Source: Roseburia sp. (GTDB lineage: Bacteria; Bacillota; Clostridia; Lachnospirales; Lachnospiraceae). Taken from it: 42,098 bases of DNA. Positions 1 to 8,164 of the stretch are shown in pieces. The notes under the pieces were generated by a model, which was not told where the DNA came from, searched no databases, and saw only the letters and a program-made list of their open reading frames with translations. The position numbers were made by a program, and so were the translations under genes. Within the stretch, counting starts at the first letter, position 1. The number at the start of each line of letters is the position of its first letter. Where the stretch lies: assembly GCA_023664265.1 (NCBI GenBank), contig JAMPFV010000021.1:1-42098 (forward strand). The letters run 5' to 3'.

Positions 1-1
1 G

Positions 2-193
2 AGTGCGGCGATGATGCTGCGGTATTCGTTTGACTTGGACAGCGAGGCGGACGCGATTGAGGCGGCGGTGAAGAAGGCGCTCGAGGAGGGCTATCGGACG
101 ATTGACATCATGCCGCAGGAGGAGAGCAGGCGCGCGGAGGTAACGCAGGTCGGCACCGCACAGATGGGAGATCTCATCTGTGAGAAAATTTAG
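2..193 (+). CDS. leuB: 3-isopropylmalate dehydrogenase, C-terminal fragment
   Basis: Only the last 63 codons are in the window; the frame is open from base 2 and stops with TAG at 191-193. The peptide begins [10 protein letters not shown] and runs through a helix-rich tail to GTAQMGDLI, which matches the C-terminal end of LeuB (family knowledge: NAD-dependent oxidative decarboxylation of 3-isopropylmalate in leucine synthesis, cytosolic). The next gene, ilvD, begins 32 bases later, so this is probably one branched-chain amino-acid operon. The rest of the gene lies upstream of the window, so its active site and regulation cannot be seen. Confidence 0.85.
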   Translation, partial: SAAMMLRYSFDLDSEADAIEAAVKKALEEGYRTIDIMPQEESRRAEVTQVGTAQMGDLICEKI

Positions 194-225
194 TTTGTGA
201 CTATAAAATAAAGGAGACGATAGCG

Positions 226-1902
226 ATGAGAAGCGATAACGTAAAAAAGGGAATGCAGCAGGCGCCCCACAGAAGCCTGTTTAACGCGCTGGGATTTACG
301 CAGGAGGAGATGAACAAGCCGATGGTGGGCATTGTCAGCTCCTACAATGAGATTGTTCCCGGGCATATGAATCTGGATAAGATTGTGAACGCCGTAAAGC
401 TTGGCGTTGCCGAGGCGGGCGGCGTTCCGGTGGTATTTCCGGCGATTGCGGTGTGCGACGGGATTGCGATGGGGCATATCGGCATGAAATATTCCCTTGT
501 GACAAGGGATTTGATAGCGGATTCGACCGAATGTATGGCACTTGCGCACCAGTTCGACGCGCTTGTCATGGTTCCCAACTGTGATAAAAATGTCCCGGGA
601 CTGTTGATGGCGGCGGCCAGAATCAACGTTCCGACAGTATTCGTGTCAGGCGGACCGATGCTTGCGGGGCGGGTGAAGGGGCAGAAGCGCAGCCTTTCCT
701 CCATGTTCGAGGCAGTAGGCGCGTATGCGGCCGGCACGATGAGCGAGGAGGACGTCTGCGAGTTTGAGAACAAGGCTTGTCCGACGTGCGGCTCCTGCTC
801 GGGAATGTACACGGCAAACTCCATGAACTGCCTGACAGAGGCGCTTGGCATGGGTCTGAGAGGAAACGGCACAATCCCCGCGGTATATTCTGAGCGGCTG
901 AAGCTTGCCAAGCACGCGGGAATGGCGGTTATGGAGCTGTTGAAGAAGGATATCCGCCCGCGTGACATTATGACCAAGGACGCGATTTTGAATGCGCTCA
1001 CGGTGGATATGGCGCTGGGCTGCTCCACCAATTCCATGCTGCATTTGCCTGCGATCGCGCATGAAATCGGCTTTGACTTTGAGATCGGCTTTGCGAATGA
1101 AATCAGTGCAAAGACGCCGAATCTCTGCCATTTGGCCCCCGCCGGCCCTACATATATGGAGGACTTGAACGAGGCCGGCGGCGTGTATGCGGTTATGAAT
1201 GAGCTTGCCGAGGCGGGGCTGCTCCATGAGGATTGTATGACTGTTACGGGAAAGACAATCGGTGAGAATATCAAGGGTGCAGTGAATAAGGATCCCTCCG
1301 TTATCCGGCCGCTGGATAACCCGTACAGTGCGACAGGCGGACTTGCCGTATTGAAGGGCAATCTTGCGCCGGATGGGAGCGTGGTAAAGCGTTCAGCGGT
1401 GGTCGCTGGGATGATGGTGCACGAAGGGCCTGCGAGGGTATTTGAGTGCGAGGAGGATGCGATCGAGGCAATCAAGGGCGGCAGGATTGTGGCCGGCGAT
1501 GTCGTTGTTATCCGCTATGAGGGACCTAAGGGCGGCCCGGGTATGAGGGAGATGCTCAATCCGACCTCCGCGATTGCGGGCATGGGGCTTGGCTCGTCGG
1601 TGGCGTTGATTACGGACGGACGGTTTTCCGGCGCTTCGCGCGGTGCGTCCATCGGGCATGTATCGCCGGAGGCGGCGGTAGGCGGCCCGATTGCGCTGGT
1701 GGAGGAGGGCGACATCATCTCCATCAATATTCCGGAGTGTACGCTGAATGTGAAGGTTTCGGAGGAGGAGCTGGCGAAAAGACGCGCGGCTTGGCAGCCC
1801 AGAGAGCCGAAGGTTACGACCGGATATCTGGCGCGGTACCGCGAGATGGTCACGAGCGGCAACAGAGGCGCAATCCTTGAGATTCCGAAGGACAACGGAT
1901 AA
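226..1902 (+). CDS. ilvD: dihydroxy-acid dehydratase
   Basis: A 558-residue protein, the usual IlvD length. It dehydrates 2,3-dihydroxy-isovalerate and 2,3-dihydroxy-3-methylvalerate to the 2-keto acids of valine and isoleucine synthesis, using an Fe-S cluster. Visible hallmarks are the cysteine motifs PNCDKN near residue 120 and [17 protein letters not shown] near residue 185, and the C-terminal [20 protein letters not shown] block. The ATG follows AAAGGAG with normal spacing. It lies between leuB and ilvB in the same direction, which fits an ilv-leu operon. No frame disruption is seen. Confidence 0.96.
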   Translation: MRSDNVKKGMQQAPHRSLFNALGFTQEEMNKPMVGIVSSYNEIVPGHMNLDKIVNAVKLGVAEAGGVPVVFPAIAVCDGIAMGHIGMKYSLVTRDLIADSTECMALAHQFDALVMVPNCDKNVPGLLMAAARINVPTVFVSGGPMLAGRVKGQKRSLSSMFEAVGAYAAGTMSEEDVCEFENKACPTCGSCSGMYTANSMNCLTEALGMGLRGNGTIPAVYSERLKLAKHAGMAVMELLKKDIRPRDIMTKDAILNALTVDMALGCSTNSMLHLPAIAHEIGFDFEIGFANEISAKTPNLCHLAPAGPTYMEDLNEAGGVYAVMNELAEAGLLHEDCMTVTGKTIGENIKGAVNKDPSVIRPLDNPYSATGGLAVLKGNLAPDGSVVKRSAVVAGMMVHEGPARVFECEEDAIEAIKGGRIVAGDVVVIRYEGPKGGPGMREMLNPTSAIAGMGLGSSVALITDGRFSGASRGASIGHVSPEAAVGGPIALVEEGDIISINIPECTLNVKVSEEELAKRRAAWQPREPKVTTGYLARYREMVTSGNRGAILEIPKDNG

Positions 1903-1954
1903 TGATGGGCGTGAGATTGAATTTGCAGATTGAGAAAGGAGCATTATTACAGGT

Positions 1955-3634
1955 ATGCAGTTGACAGGTTCACAGATCGTGATAGAGTGTTTGAAGGAGC
2001 AGGGCGTGGATACCGTGTTCGGCTATCCCGGCGGTTCCATTTTGAATATATATGATGAGTTATACAGGCACAGTGATGAGATCAAGCATATTTTGACCTC
2101 CCATGAACAGGGGGCGTCCCACGCGGCGGACGGATATGCGCGCGCTACCGGAAAAGTAGGCGTGTGCCTTGCGACAAGCGGCCCGGGCGCGACAAACCTC
2201 GTCACCGGCATTGCGACAGCGTACATGGATTCTGTGCCGCTGGTGGCGATTACGGCAAATGTTACGCTTCCGCTGCTTGGCAAGGACAGCTTTCAGGAGG
2301 TTGACATAGCCGGCGTGACCATGCCGATTACGAAGCACGGCTATATTGTGAAGGAGGTTTCGGAGCTTGCCGATACGCTGCGCAAGGCGTTTAAGATTGC
2401 AAAATCAGGAAGGCCCGGGCCGGTGCTGGTGGACATCACGAAGGATGTCACCGCGAATAAGTGCGAGTTCGTACCGGAGAAGCCCGATCTGCCGGAGCTT
2501 ATCAATGCATATACGGAGGCGGATATAGATGTCGCATTGGCGCTGATTAAAAATTCCGAGAGGCCCTTTATCTATCTCGGCGGCGGCGCGATTATCTCGG
2601 GAGCCTTTGAGGAAGTAAAGACGTTTGCGGAGAAGCTTGACGCGCCGGTGTGTGATACCCTGATGGCCAAGGGCGCCTTTGACGGAAAGAGCGACCTGTA
2701 CACGGGCATGGTCGGGATGCACGGCACAAAGACCTCCAACTATGGGGTCAGCCAGTGTGATCTGCTGATTGCGCTGGGCGCGCGGTTCTCGGACCGTGTG
2801 ATTGGAAATCCCAAGAAATTTGCGGAGAACGCGAAAATCCTCCACATTGATATTGACGCGGCGGAAATCAACAAGAATATCAGGACGGACGCGTCGGTTG
2901 TCGGCGACTTGAAAACAATTTTGAAGGAGCTCAACGGCAAGCTTGAGCCACAGCGTCATCCGGCGTGGATTGCGAAAATCAAAGAGTTTAAGGCGCAGTA
3001 TCCGTTGAAATATGAGACGGATAAGCTGACCTGCCCTTATATTATCGAGGAGCTTGACCGCGTGACGGAGGGAAAGGCCATCGTGACGACAGACGTCGGA
3101 CAGCATCAGATGTGGGCGGCACAGTTCTACAGATACACCGAGCCGCGCACCTTCCTCTCCTCCGGCGGGCTTGGCACAATGGGGTACGGGCTTGGCGCGT
3201 GTATCGGCGCGAAGGTCGGCAGACCTGACAAGATATGCGTAAACATTGCCGGAGACGGGTGCTTCAGGATGAACCTGAACGAGCTGGCGACGGCGAGCCG
3301 CTACAATATCCCGATTATCCAGATTGTCATCAACAACCATGTGCTGGGTATGGTCAGACAGTGGCAGACGCTGTTTTATGACAAGCGCTATTCCCAGACA
3401 GTTCTTGAGGATAAGGTTGATTTTGTGAAGGTATCGGAGGGACTTGGCTGCGAGGCGATGCGCGTGACGAAGCGGGAGGAGGTTGGGCCGGCGCTTGAGA
3501 AGGCGATTGCCCTGAAAAAACCGGTGGTGATTGAATGCGTGATAGAGCAGGATGACAAGGTATTCCCGATGGTTCCCGCAGGCGCACCGATCAGTGACGC
3601 GTTCGATGCGGATGATTTAAAGCGCGGCCTGTAA
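1955..3634 (+). CDS. ilvB: acetolactate synthase, large (catalytic) subunit
   Basis: A 559-residue thiamine-diphosphate enzyme that condenses pyruvate (or pyruvate plus 2-oxobutyrate) in the first common step of branched-chain amino-acid synthesis. The N-terminal block with VFGYPGGSILNIYDEL holds the cofactor-activating Glu region. GDGCF followed by NELATASRYNIPIIQIVINN near residues 430-460 is the TPP/Mg binding motif. The best Shine-Dalgarno (GAAAGGAG) lies about 13 bases from the ATG, a long spacing, but homology supports MQLTGSQ as the start. No regulatory small subunit (ilvN) follows; the next gene is a cell-wall enzyme. ilvN may be elsewhere or absent. Confidence 0.95.
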   Translation: MQLTGSQIVIECLKEQGVDTVFGYPGGSILNIYDELYRHSDEIKHILTSHEQGASHAADGYARATGKVGVCLATSGPGATNLVTGIATAYMDSVPLVAITANVTLPLLGKDSFQEVDIAGVTMPITKHGYIVKEVSELADTLRKAFKIAKSGRPGPVLVDITKDVTANKCEFVPEKPDLPELINAYTEADIDVALALIKNSERPFIYLGGGAIISGAFEEVKTFAEKLDAPVCDTLMAKGAFDGKSDLYTGMVGMHGTKTSNYGVSQCDLLIALGARFSDRVIGNPKKFAENAKILHIDIDAAEINKNIRTDASVVGDLKTILKELNGKLEPQRHPAWIAKIKEFKAQYPLKYETDKLTCPYIIEELDRVTEGKAIVTTDVGQHQMWAAQFYRYTEPRTFLSSGGLGTMGYGLGACIGAKVGRPDKICVNIAGDGCFRMNLNELATASRYNIPIIQIVINNHVLGMVRQWQTLFYDKRYSQTVLEDKVDFVKVSEGLGCEAMRVTKREEVGPALEKAIALKKPVVIECVIEQDDKVFPMVPAGAPISDAFDADDLKRGL

Positions 3635-3661
3635 CCGTTAGCGGTATTTGGGAAGCAAACG

Positions 3662-5104
3662 ATGAAAAACCATAAGAAAAAAGCAGGAAGGGTGATGGCC
3701 TTTTTCGGCGCGCTCTGTATCATGGCCGTGCTTATCGCGGGCGCGGGCGTTGCTCTGAAGGAGTGCTATTACAAGGCTGACCGCTTTCCGGTGGGTATAT
3801 GGATAAACGGTATCTACTGTACCGGCATGACGCCGCAGGAGGTCTCGGAGCTGCTGACGCCGGCTTATCGGGAGGCATTTGGGACGGTTTCCGTGCACAC
3901 GCTTGAGGGGGCTTGCTACGAACTTTCTTTGGAGGAGTGTGGTGTGACGACAGACTACCGGGCGCCGCTTGAGACCCTGCTGCGGGAGAATCAGGGGTAT
4001 CAGTGGATTTTTAACCTCGTCAGGCCGCGGCATTGCAGCATTTTGCCTGAATATCACTGTGACACGGAAGCGTTGCGGGCGAGGCTGGAGGAGCAGCCGT
4101 GGCTCAACGAAAACCTGTACAATCCGCAGAATACGGTTTCCATATATAAGAGCGCCACAGAGGGGTATATCCTTGTGGATGAAACTAGGGATTTACTTTT
4201 GCGCGATAGTGCGATAGAATTAATCTCTGAGGGGATTGTGAATCAATTAACAGATATTGATTTGGCGGCGGCCGAAAACAGGGAGCGCTGTTATCAGTCC
4301 ATCCCGTATACGGAGGAGATGCAGGACACTCTGGAAAAATGGGAGGGCATCAAGGCGTTTCAGGACTTTCATATGCTGTATAAATTTGGGGATCGTGAGG
4401 AGGTCGTCGATGAAAATGTGGTGGCCGATTGGATTGCGCTGGATGATGCCGGAGATATTCTGTATGATGAGAACAACTGCCCTGTCCTTGACGAGACGCT
4501 CGTGGAGGAATACGTCGCGTATCTGTGCACGACCTACAATACGGTGGGCATCGAGCGCAGCTTTCATGCGACGCGGGGCGATATCGTGAAGGTTTCGGGC
4601 GGCAGCTACGGCAATGAGCTTGACGCGGCGGCGGAGTACGATTTCCTGCTGAACGCCTTTTTGAATAAGGAAAGCGGCACCCGAACGCCGACCTACCTGT
4701 CGGAGGCCAGACAGAAGGGGCTTGACGATATCGGCGATACCTACATAGAGATCGACATGGGCAATCAGCGGATGTATTACTATGTGGACGGCGAGCCGGT
4801 CATTGAGACGCCGATTGTCACGGGGAATACATCGCGCAGATGGGGAACGCCGTCAAAGGTGTGCTATGTCTATTTTAAACAGCGCAACAGAGTGCTCCGT
4901 GGGCAGGATTACGCGACGCCGGTAAAATACTGGATGGCGGTGGATGGACATATCGGGATCCATGACGCGACATGGCGGAAGGAGTTCGGCGGCGAAATCT
5001 ACAAGACAAACGGCTCGCACGGCTGTATCAACACGCCGCTTGAGGTGATGGCGGAGCTGTATGAGCTGGTGGAGGAGGGCACGCCGGTCATTATGTTCTA
5101 CTGA
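3662..5104 (+). CDS. membrane-anchored L,D-transpeptidase (YkuD) with peptidoglycan-binding domain
   Basis: 480 residues. A lysine-rich start and one hydrophobic segment (about residues 12-33) give a type II membrane anchor, so the rest is extracytoplasmic. The middle region (about 45-330) resembles the PG_binding_4 modules common in clostridial L,D-transpeptidases; GMTPQEVSELL is typical of its first part. The C-terminal YkuD domain carries HGIHDAT near residue 430 and SHGCINTP near 452, the conserved His and catalytic Cys motif. Family role: 3-3 cross-linking of peptidoglycan or attachment to it. It starts 27 bases after ilvB in the same direction but has no metabolic link to it; cotranscription is possible but unproven. 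Confidence 0.9.
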   Translation: MKNHKKKAGRVMAFFGALCIMAVLIAGAGVALKECYYKADRFPVGIWINGIYCTGMTPQEVSELLTPAYREAFGTVSVHTLEGACYELSLEECGVTTDYRAPLETLLRENQGYQWIFNLVRPRHCSILPEYHCDTEALRARLEEQPWLNENLYNPQNTVSIYKSATEGYILVDETRDLLLRDSAIELISEGIVNQLTDIDLAAAENRERCYQSIPYTEEMQDTLEKWEGIKAFQDFHMLYKFGDREEVVDENVVADWIALDDAGDILYDENNCPVLDETLVEEYVAYLCTTYNTVGIERSFHATRGDIVKVSGGSYGNELDAAAEYDFLLNAFLNKESGTRTPTYLSEARQKGLDDIGDTYIEIDMGNQRMYYYVDGEPVIETPIVTGNTSRRWGTPSKVCYVYFKQRNRVLRGQDYATPVKYWMAVDGHIGIHDATWRKEFGGEIYKTNGSHGCINTPLEVMAELYELVEEGTPVIMFY

Positions 5105-5112
5105 AATATTAA

Positions 5113-5134
5113 CATTTATGTTGCATTTATGTTG
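5113..5134 (+). repeat. tandem 11-bp repeat upstream of serC
   Basis: CATTTATGTTG occurs twice head to tail in the AT-rich gap between the L,D-transpeptidase stop and serC. It ends 43 bases before the serC start, next to TTGTATATAG, which could serve as a promoter -10 region. A direct-repeat operator or simple slippage are both possible. Confidence 0.4.
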
Positions 5135-5176
5135 TATATAGAAACTAATTTTACAAGAAATGAGGAGGAATAAAAA

Positions 5177-6259
5177 TTGTCCAGAGTGTATAACTTTTCA
5201 GCAGGTCCCGCAGTTTTGCCTGAAGAAGTGTTAAAAGAAGCTGCAGACGAGATGTTAGACTATAAGGGAACCGGAATGTCGGTTATGGAGATGAGCCACC
5301 GCTCCAAGGCGTATGACACGATTATCAAGGAAGCGGAGGCGGACTTGAGAGAGCTGATGAATATTCCCGATAATTACAAGGTTTTGTTTTTGCAGGGCGG
5401 CGCGAGCCAACAGTTTGCAATGATCCCCATGAACCTTATGAAAAATAAGGTGGCGGACTACATCGTGACGGGCCAGTGGGCGAAGAAGGCTTATCAGGAG
5501 GCTTGCATTTACGGAAAGGCGAACAAGATTGCATCCAGCGAGGATAAGACCTTTTCCTATATTCCGGATTGCTCAGACCTGCCGATTTCCGAGGACGCGG
5601 ACTATGTGTACATCTGTGAGAACAACACGATTTACGGCACAAAGTTCAAGACCCTGCCGAACACAAAGGGAAAGACGCTGGTGGCGGATGTGTCCTCCTG
5701 CTTCCTCTCGGAGCCGGTGGATGTGACGAAGTACGGCGTGATTTATGGCGGCGTGCAGAAGAATATCGGCCCTGCGGGTGTGGTTATCGTGATTATCCGC
5801 GAGGATTTGATCACGGAGGACGTACTCCCGGGAACGCCGACCATGCTCAAGTACAAGACTCATGCGGACAACGATTCCCTGTACAATACGCCGCCCGCAT
5901 ACGGTATTTACATCTGTGGCAAGGTGTTCAAGTGGATTAAGAAGCTGGGCGGCCTTGAGAAGATGAAGGAGATGAATGAGAGGAAGGCGAAAATCCTCTA
6001 TGATTTCCTCGACGAGAGCAAGCTCTTCAAGGGAACGGTAAGGAAGGAGGATCGCTCTCTGATGAATGTGCCGTTTGTGACAGGCAGCGAGGAGCTGGAC
6101 GCGAAGTTCGTCAAGGAGGCGAAGGAGGCAGGCTTCGAGAACCTGAAGGGCCATCGGACGGTCGGCGGTATGCGTGCGAGCATTTACAACGCCATGCCGA
6201 TTGAGGGCGTGGAGAAGCTGGTGGCGTTTATGAAAAAATTTGAGGAGGCAAATGCATAA
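5177..6259 (+). CDS. serC: phosphoserine aminotransferase
   Basis: 360 residues with the class V aminotransferase start RVYNFSAGPAVLP. It transfers an amino group from glutamate to 3-phosphohydroxypyruvate, the second step of serine synthesis, with PLP. The Schiff-base lysine is in IYGGVQKNIGPAGV, near residue 195. The start is TTG at 5177, set by GAGGAGG eight bases upstream and by the conserved N-terminus; no ATG is nearby. The stop overlaps the serA start by one base, so the two are translationally coupled. Confidence 0.96.
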   Translation: MSRVYNFSAGPAVLPEEVLKEAADEMLDYKGTGMSVMEMSHRSKAYDTIIKEAEADLRELMNIPDNYKVLFLQGGASQQFAMIPMNLMKNKVADYIVTGQWAKKAYQEACIYGKANKIASSEDKTFSYIPDCSDLPISEDADYVYICENNTIYGTKFKTLPNTKGKTLVADVSSCFLSEPVDVTKYGVIYGGVQKNIGPAGVVIVIIREDLITEDVLPGTPTMLKYKTHADNDSLYNTPPAYGIYICGKVFKWIKKLGGLEKMKEMNERKAKILYDFLDESKLFKGTVRKEDRSLMNVPFVTGSEELDAKFVKEAKEAGFENLKGHRTVGGMRASIYNAMPIEGVEKLVAFMKKFEEANA

Positions 6260-7422
6260 TGTATCAGTATAATTGTCTGAATCCCATTTCTGAGATTGGA
6301 TTGTCAAGATTTACGGAGAAGTATCAGAAAACGGAGGATATTGCGAGCGCGGACGGCGTGCTTGTCAGAAGCGCGTCCATGCATGAGATGGCGCTGCCTG
6401 AGGGGCTGCTCGCGGTGGCGAGGGCCGGAGCAGGCACCAACAATATCCCGCTTGATAAGTGCGCGGAGCAGGGGATTGTTGTGTTCAATACCCCGGGCGC
6501 CAACGCAAACGGTGTGAAGGAGCTTGTGATCGCGGGAATGCTGCTGGCGTCGAGGGACGTGATCGGCGGTATCTCTTGGGTGAAGGAAAATCAGGGCGCA
6601 GAGACCATTGCCAAGGACGCGGAGAAGGAGAAGAAGCGTTTTGCGGGAACGGAGATACTGGGGAAGAAGCTGGGCGTTATCGGACTTGGCGCGATTGGCG
6701 GAAAGGTTGCAAATGCGGCGCTGAGCTTGGGCATGGAGGTCTACGGGTATGACCCGAATCTCTCCGTTGCGGCGGCGCTGAGCCTGAGCCGTGAGGTAAA
6801 GCCTGTCACCAACGTTGATGAGATTTACGCGGAGTGTGATTTTATCACAGTGCACGTGCCGCTTCTGGACAGTACGAAAGGGATGATCGACGCGGAGGCC
6901 ATCGGGAAGATGAAGCAGGGCGTTGTAGTCCTTAATTTCTCGAGGGATTTGCTCGTGAATGAGGCGGATATGATGGCCGCGCTGGATTCGGGCAAGGTGA
7001 GAAAGTATGTGTCCGATTTCCCGAATACCACCACGGCGGGTCATGCAAACTGTATTATAATCCCGCATCTTGGCGCTTCCACGGAGGAGTCCGAGGATAA
7101 CTGCGCGGTGATGGCGGTGGAGGAGCTGAAGGATTATCTTGAGAATGGAAATATCAGAAACAGCGTCAACTATCCCGCGTGCGATATGGGTGTCTGCGGC
7201 AGCGCGGGAAGAGTGGCGGTGCTGCACAAAAACATTGCCAATATGATCACGCAGTTTACGGCGGCGTTTGGCGAGACGGGGATTAATATCAGCGATATGA
7301 CGAACAAGTCAAGAGGAGAGTACGCGTACACGCTGCTCGATATTGAAAAGGCTGCGGACGAGAAGATTATGGAGCGGTTAAAGCGCATCGACGGAGTGTT
7401 TAAGGTGCGGATTGTGAAGTAG
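6259..7422 (+). CDS. serA: D-3-phosphoglycerate dehydrogenase
   Basis: 387 residues. It oxidises 3-phosphoglycerate with NAD, the first step of serine synthesis. The Rossmann motif is GLGAIGGKVANAAL (about 135-148). The catalytic-side blocks NFSRDLLVNEADM and PHLGASTEESEDN follow. The C-terminal part from about residue 315 (AVLHKNIANMITQFTAAF...INISDMTNKSRGEYAYTLLDIE) is an ACT domain, which in this family can bind serine for feedback control. The intervening ASB domain of long SerA forms is missing, so this is the shorter type. The ATG overlaps the last base of serC, and the chain is intact. Confidence 0.95.
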   Translation: MYQYNCLNPISEIGLSRFTEKYQKTEDIASADGVLVRSASMHEMALPEGLLAVARAGAGTNNIPLDKCAEQGIVVFNTPGANANGVKELVIAGMLLASRDVIGGISWVKENQGAETIAKDAEKEKKRFAGTEILGKKLGVIGLGAIGGKVANAALSLGMEVYGYDPNLSVAAALSLSREVKPVTNVDEIYAECDFITVHVPLLDSTKGMIDAEAIGKMKQGVVVLNFSRDLLVNEADMMAALDSGKVRKYVSDFPNTTTAGHANCIIIPHLGASTEESEDNCAVMAVEELKDYLENGNIRNSVNYPACDMGVCGSAGRVAVLHKNIANMITQFTAAFGETGINISDMTNKSRGEYAYTLLDIEKAADEKIMERLKRIDGVFKVRIVK

Positions 7423-7443
7423 AGGGGGAGTGGTTGTTCAGTC

Positions 7444-7527
7444 GGCAGGTGCATGAAATATTGCACGCTGCCGGACTGCGGCAATTGCCTCCGTAAGGGC
7501 AGCTTAGCAATATTTCATGCGCCTGCC
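7444..7527. repeat. long inverted repeat after serA
   Basis: The 21-base arms 7444-7464 and 7507-7527 are complementary with one G-T position. The stem continues inward as GCTGCC (7467-7472) with GGCAGC (7498-7503), and a GGCAATTGCC palindrome sits in the loop. No U-run follows, so it is not a standard intrinsic terminator. It may act as a stem-loop ending the serCA message, or be a small repetitive element. The inner arm motif AATATTGC/GCAATATT recurs in the hairpin at 12602-12645. Confidence 0.75.
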
Positions 7528-7621
7528 TTGCCGAAAACGCATCCTGATGGGGAGTGGGCAGTTTCTCAGGTAATGATGGTAACTCATAGCAGAAACTTTT
7601 TGCTGTCAAGAGTGGTTATAA

Positions 7622-7897
7622 TCAGTAAGCGTCGTGCACGTCGCCGTATTTGGTCATGTTGCCGATGGTGTTTTGGAATTTTGTTTCCTTGGATACGGTG
7701 ACTTCACTGGCTAAATCCATGTATTTGATGAAGATTTCCTCTACGGAGAGGTTCTTTTCTTTGGCGATTTCCTCCATGATGGGCTTGAGCTTTTCAAGCT
7801 GGAAGGAAACGCGGGTCTTTTGCGGATCAAAATCTTTTAAAACGCGGTCTGCGTATTCGTTGATGCGGTCAAGCAGTTCTTTGTCCTCTGATGTCAT
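7622..7897 (-). CDS. hypothetical small helical protein
   Basis: 91 residues starting MTSEDKELLDRINEYADRVL. I do not recognise the family. The chain is charged, predicted mostly helical, with no membrane segment or signal peptide. The start at 7897 is chosen because AAGGAGG lies at 7905-7912 on the minus strand and a sigma-A-like promoter lies at 7983-8011. A longer in-frame ATG at 8011 would sit inside that promoter. The C-terminal half (LKPIMEEIAKEKNLSVEEIFIKYMDLASEV) looks like a helix-turn-helix-sized bundle, but this is not enough to call DNA binding. It is transcribed away from the AAA-ATPase gene at 8165. Confidence 0.7.
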   Translation of the reverse strand: MTSEDKELLDRINEYADRVLKDFDPQKTRVSFQLEKLKPIMEEIAKEKNLSVEEIFIKYMDLASEVTVSKETKFQNTIGNMTKYGDVHDAY

Positions 7898-7982
7898 TGG
7901 GGAGCCTCCTTCTAAATAATATTTGATAGTTGGGTTTTGCTTTTTTGGTGAGCAATAGAGCAGACGGTCTGCTGCGAGAAAT

Positions 7983-8011
7983 ATTGTAGCACGAATGGGT
8001 GTGCTTGTCAA
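7983..8011 (-). promoter_or_regulatory. sigma-A-type promoter for the 91-residue protein
   Basis: Read on the minus strand, TTGACA (8011-8006), a 17-base spacer and TACAAT (7988-7983) form a near-consensus promoter. It gives a leader of about 80 bases before the start at 7897. Confidence 0.75.
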
Positions 8012-8083
8012 AATGTAATAGTTTAGCCATGCAGAAATGGTTACGCCAAGGTACAGGGAGAATAAAAGTAAAATCGAAACGAA

Positions 8084-8124
8084 TGGAATCTTTTATTCCA
8101 ATTGCACACGGAAAATGCTATACT
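8084..8124 (+). promoter_or_regulatory. promoter with overlapping palindrome for the AAA-ATPase gene
   Basis: TTCCAA (8096-8101), 17 bases, then TATACT (8119-8124) with an extended TG two bases before it. The palindrome TGGAAT-ctttt-ATTCCA (8084-8100) overlaps the -35 element and could be an operator. The start of the gene is at 8165. Confidence 0.5.
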
Positions 8125-8164
8125 ACTCTATAACAGGCGGCAGTGGTTAAAAGGGAGGGACCCT

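Noticed and set aside
190..1944. Several long minus-strand open frames over ilvD
   Set aside because: They are antisense shadows of a GC-rich conserved gene; the plus-strand protein has all IlvD motifs and the minus frames have arginine-rich, non-familial composition.
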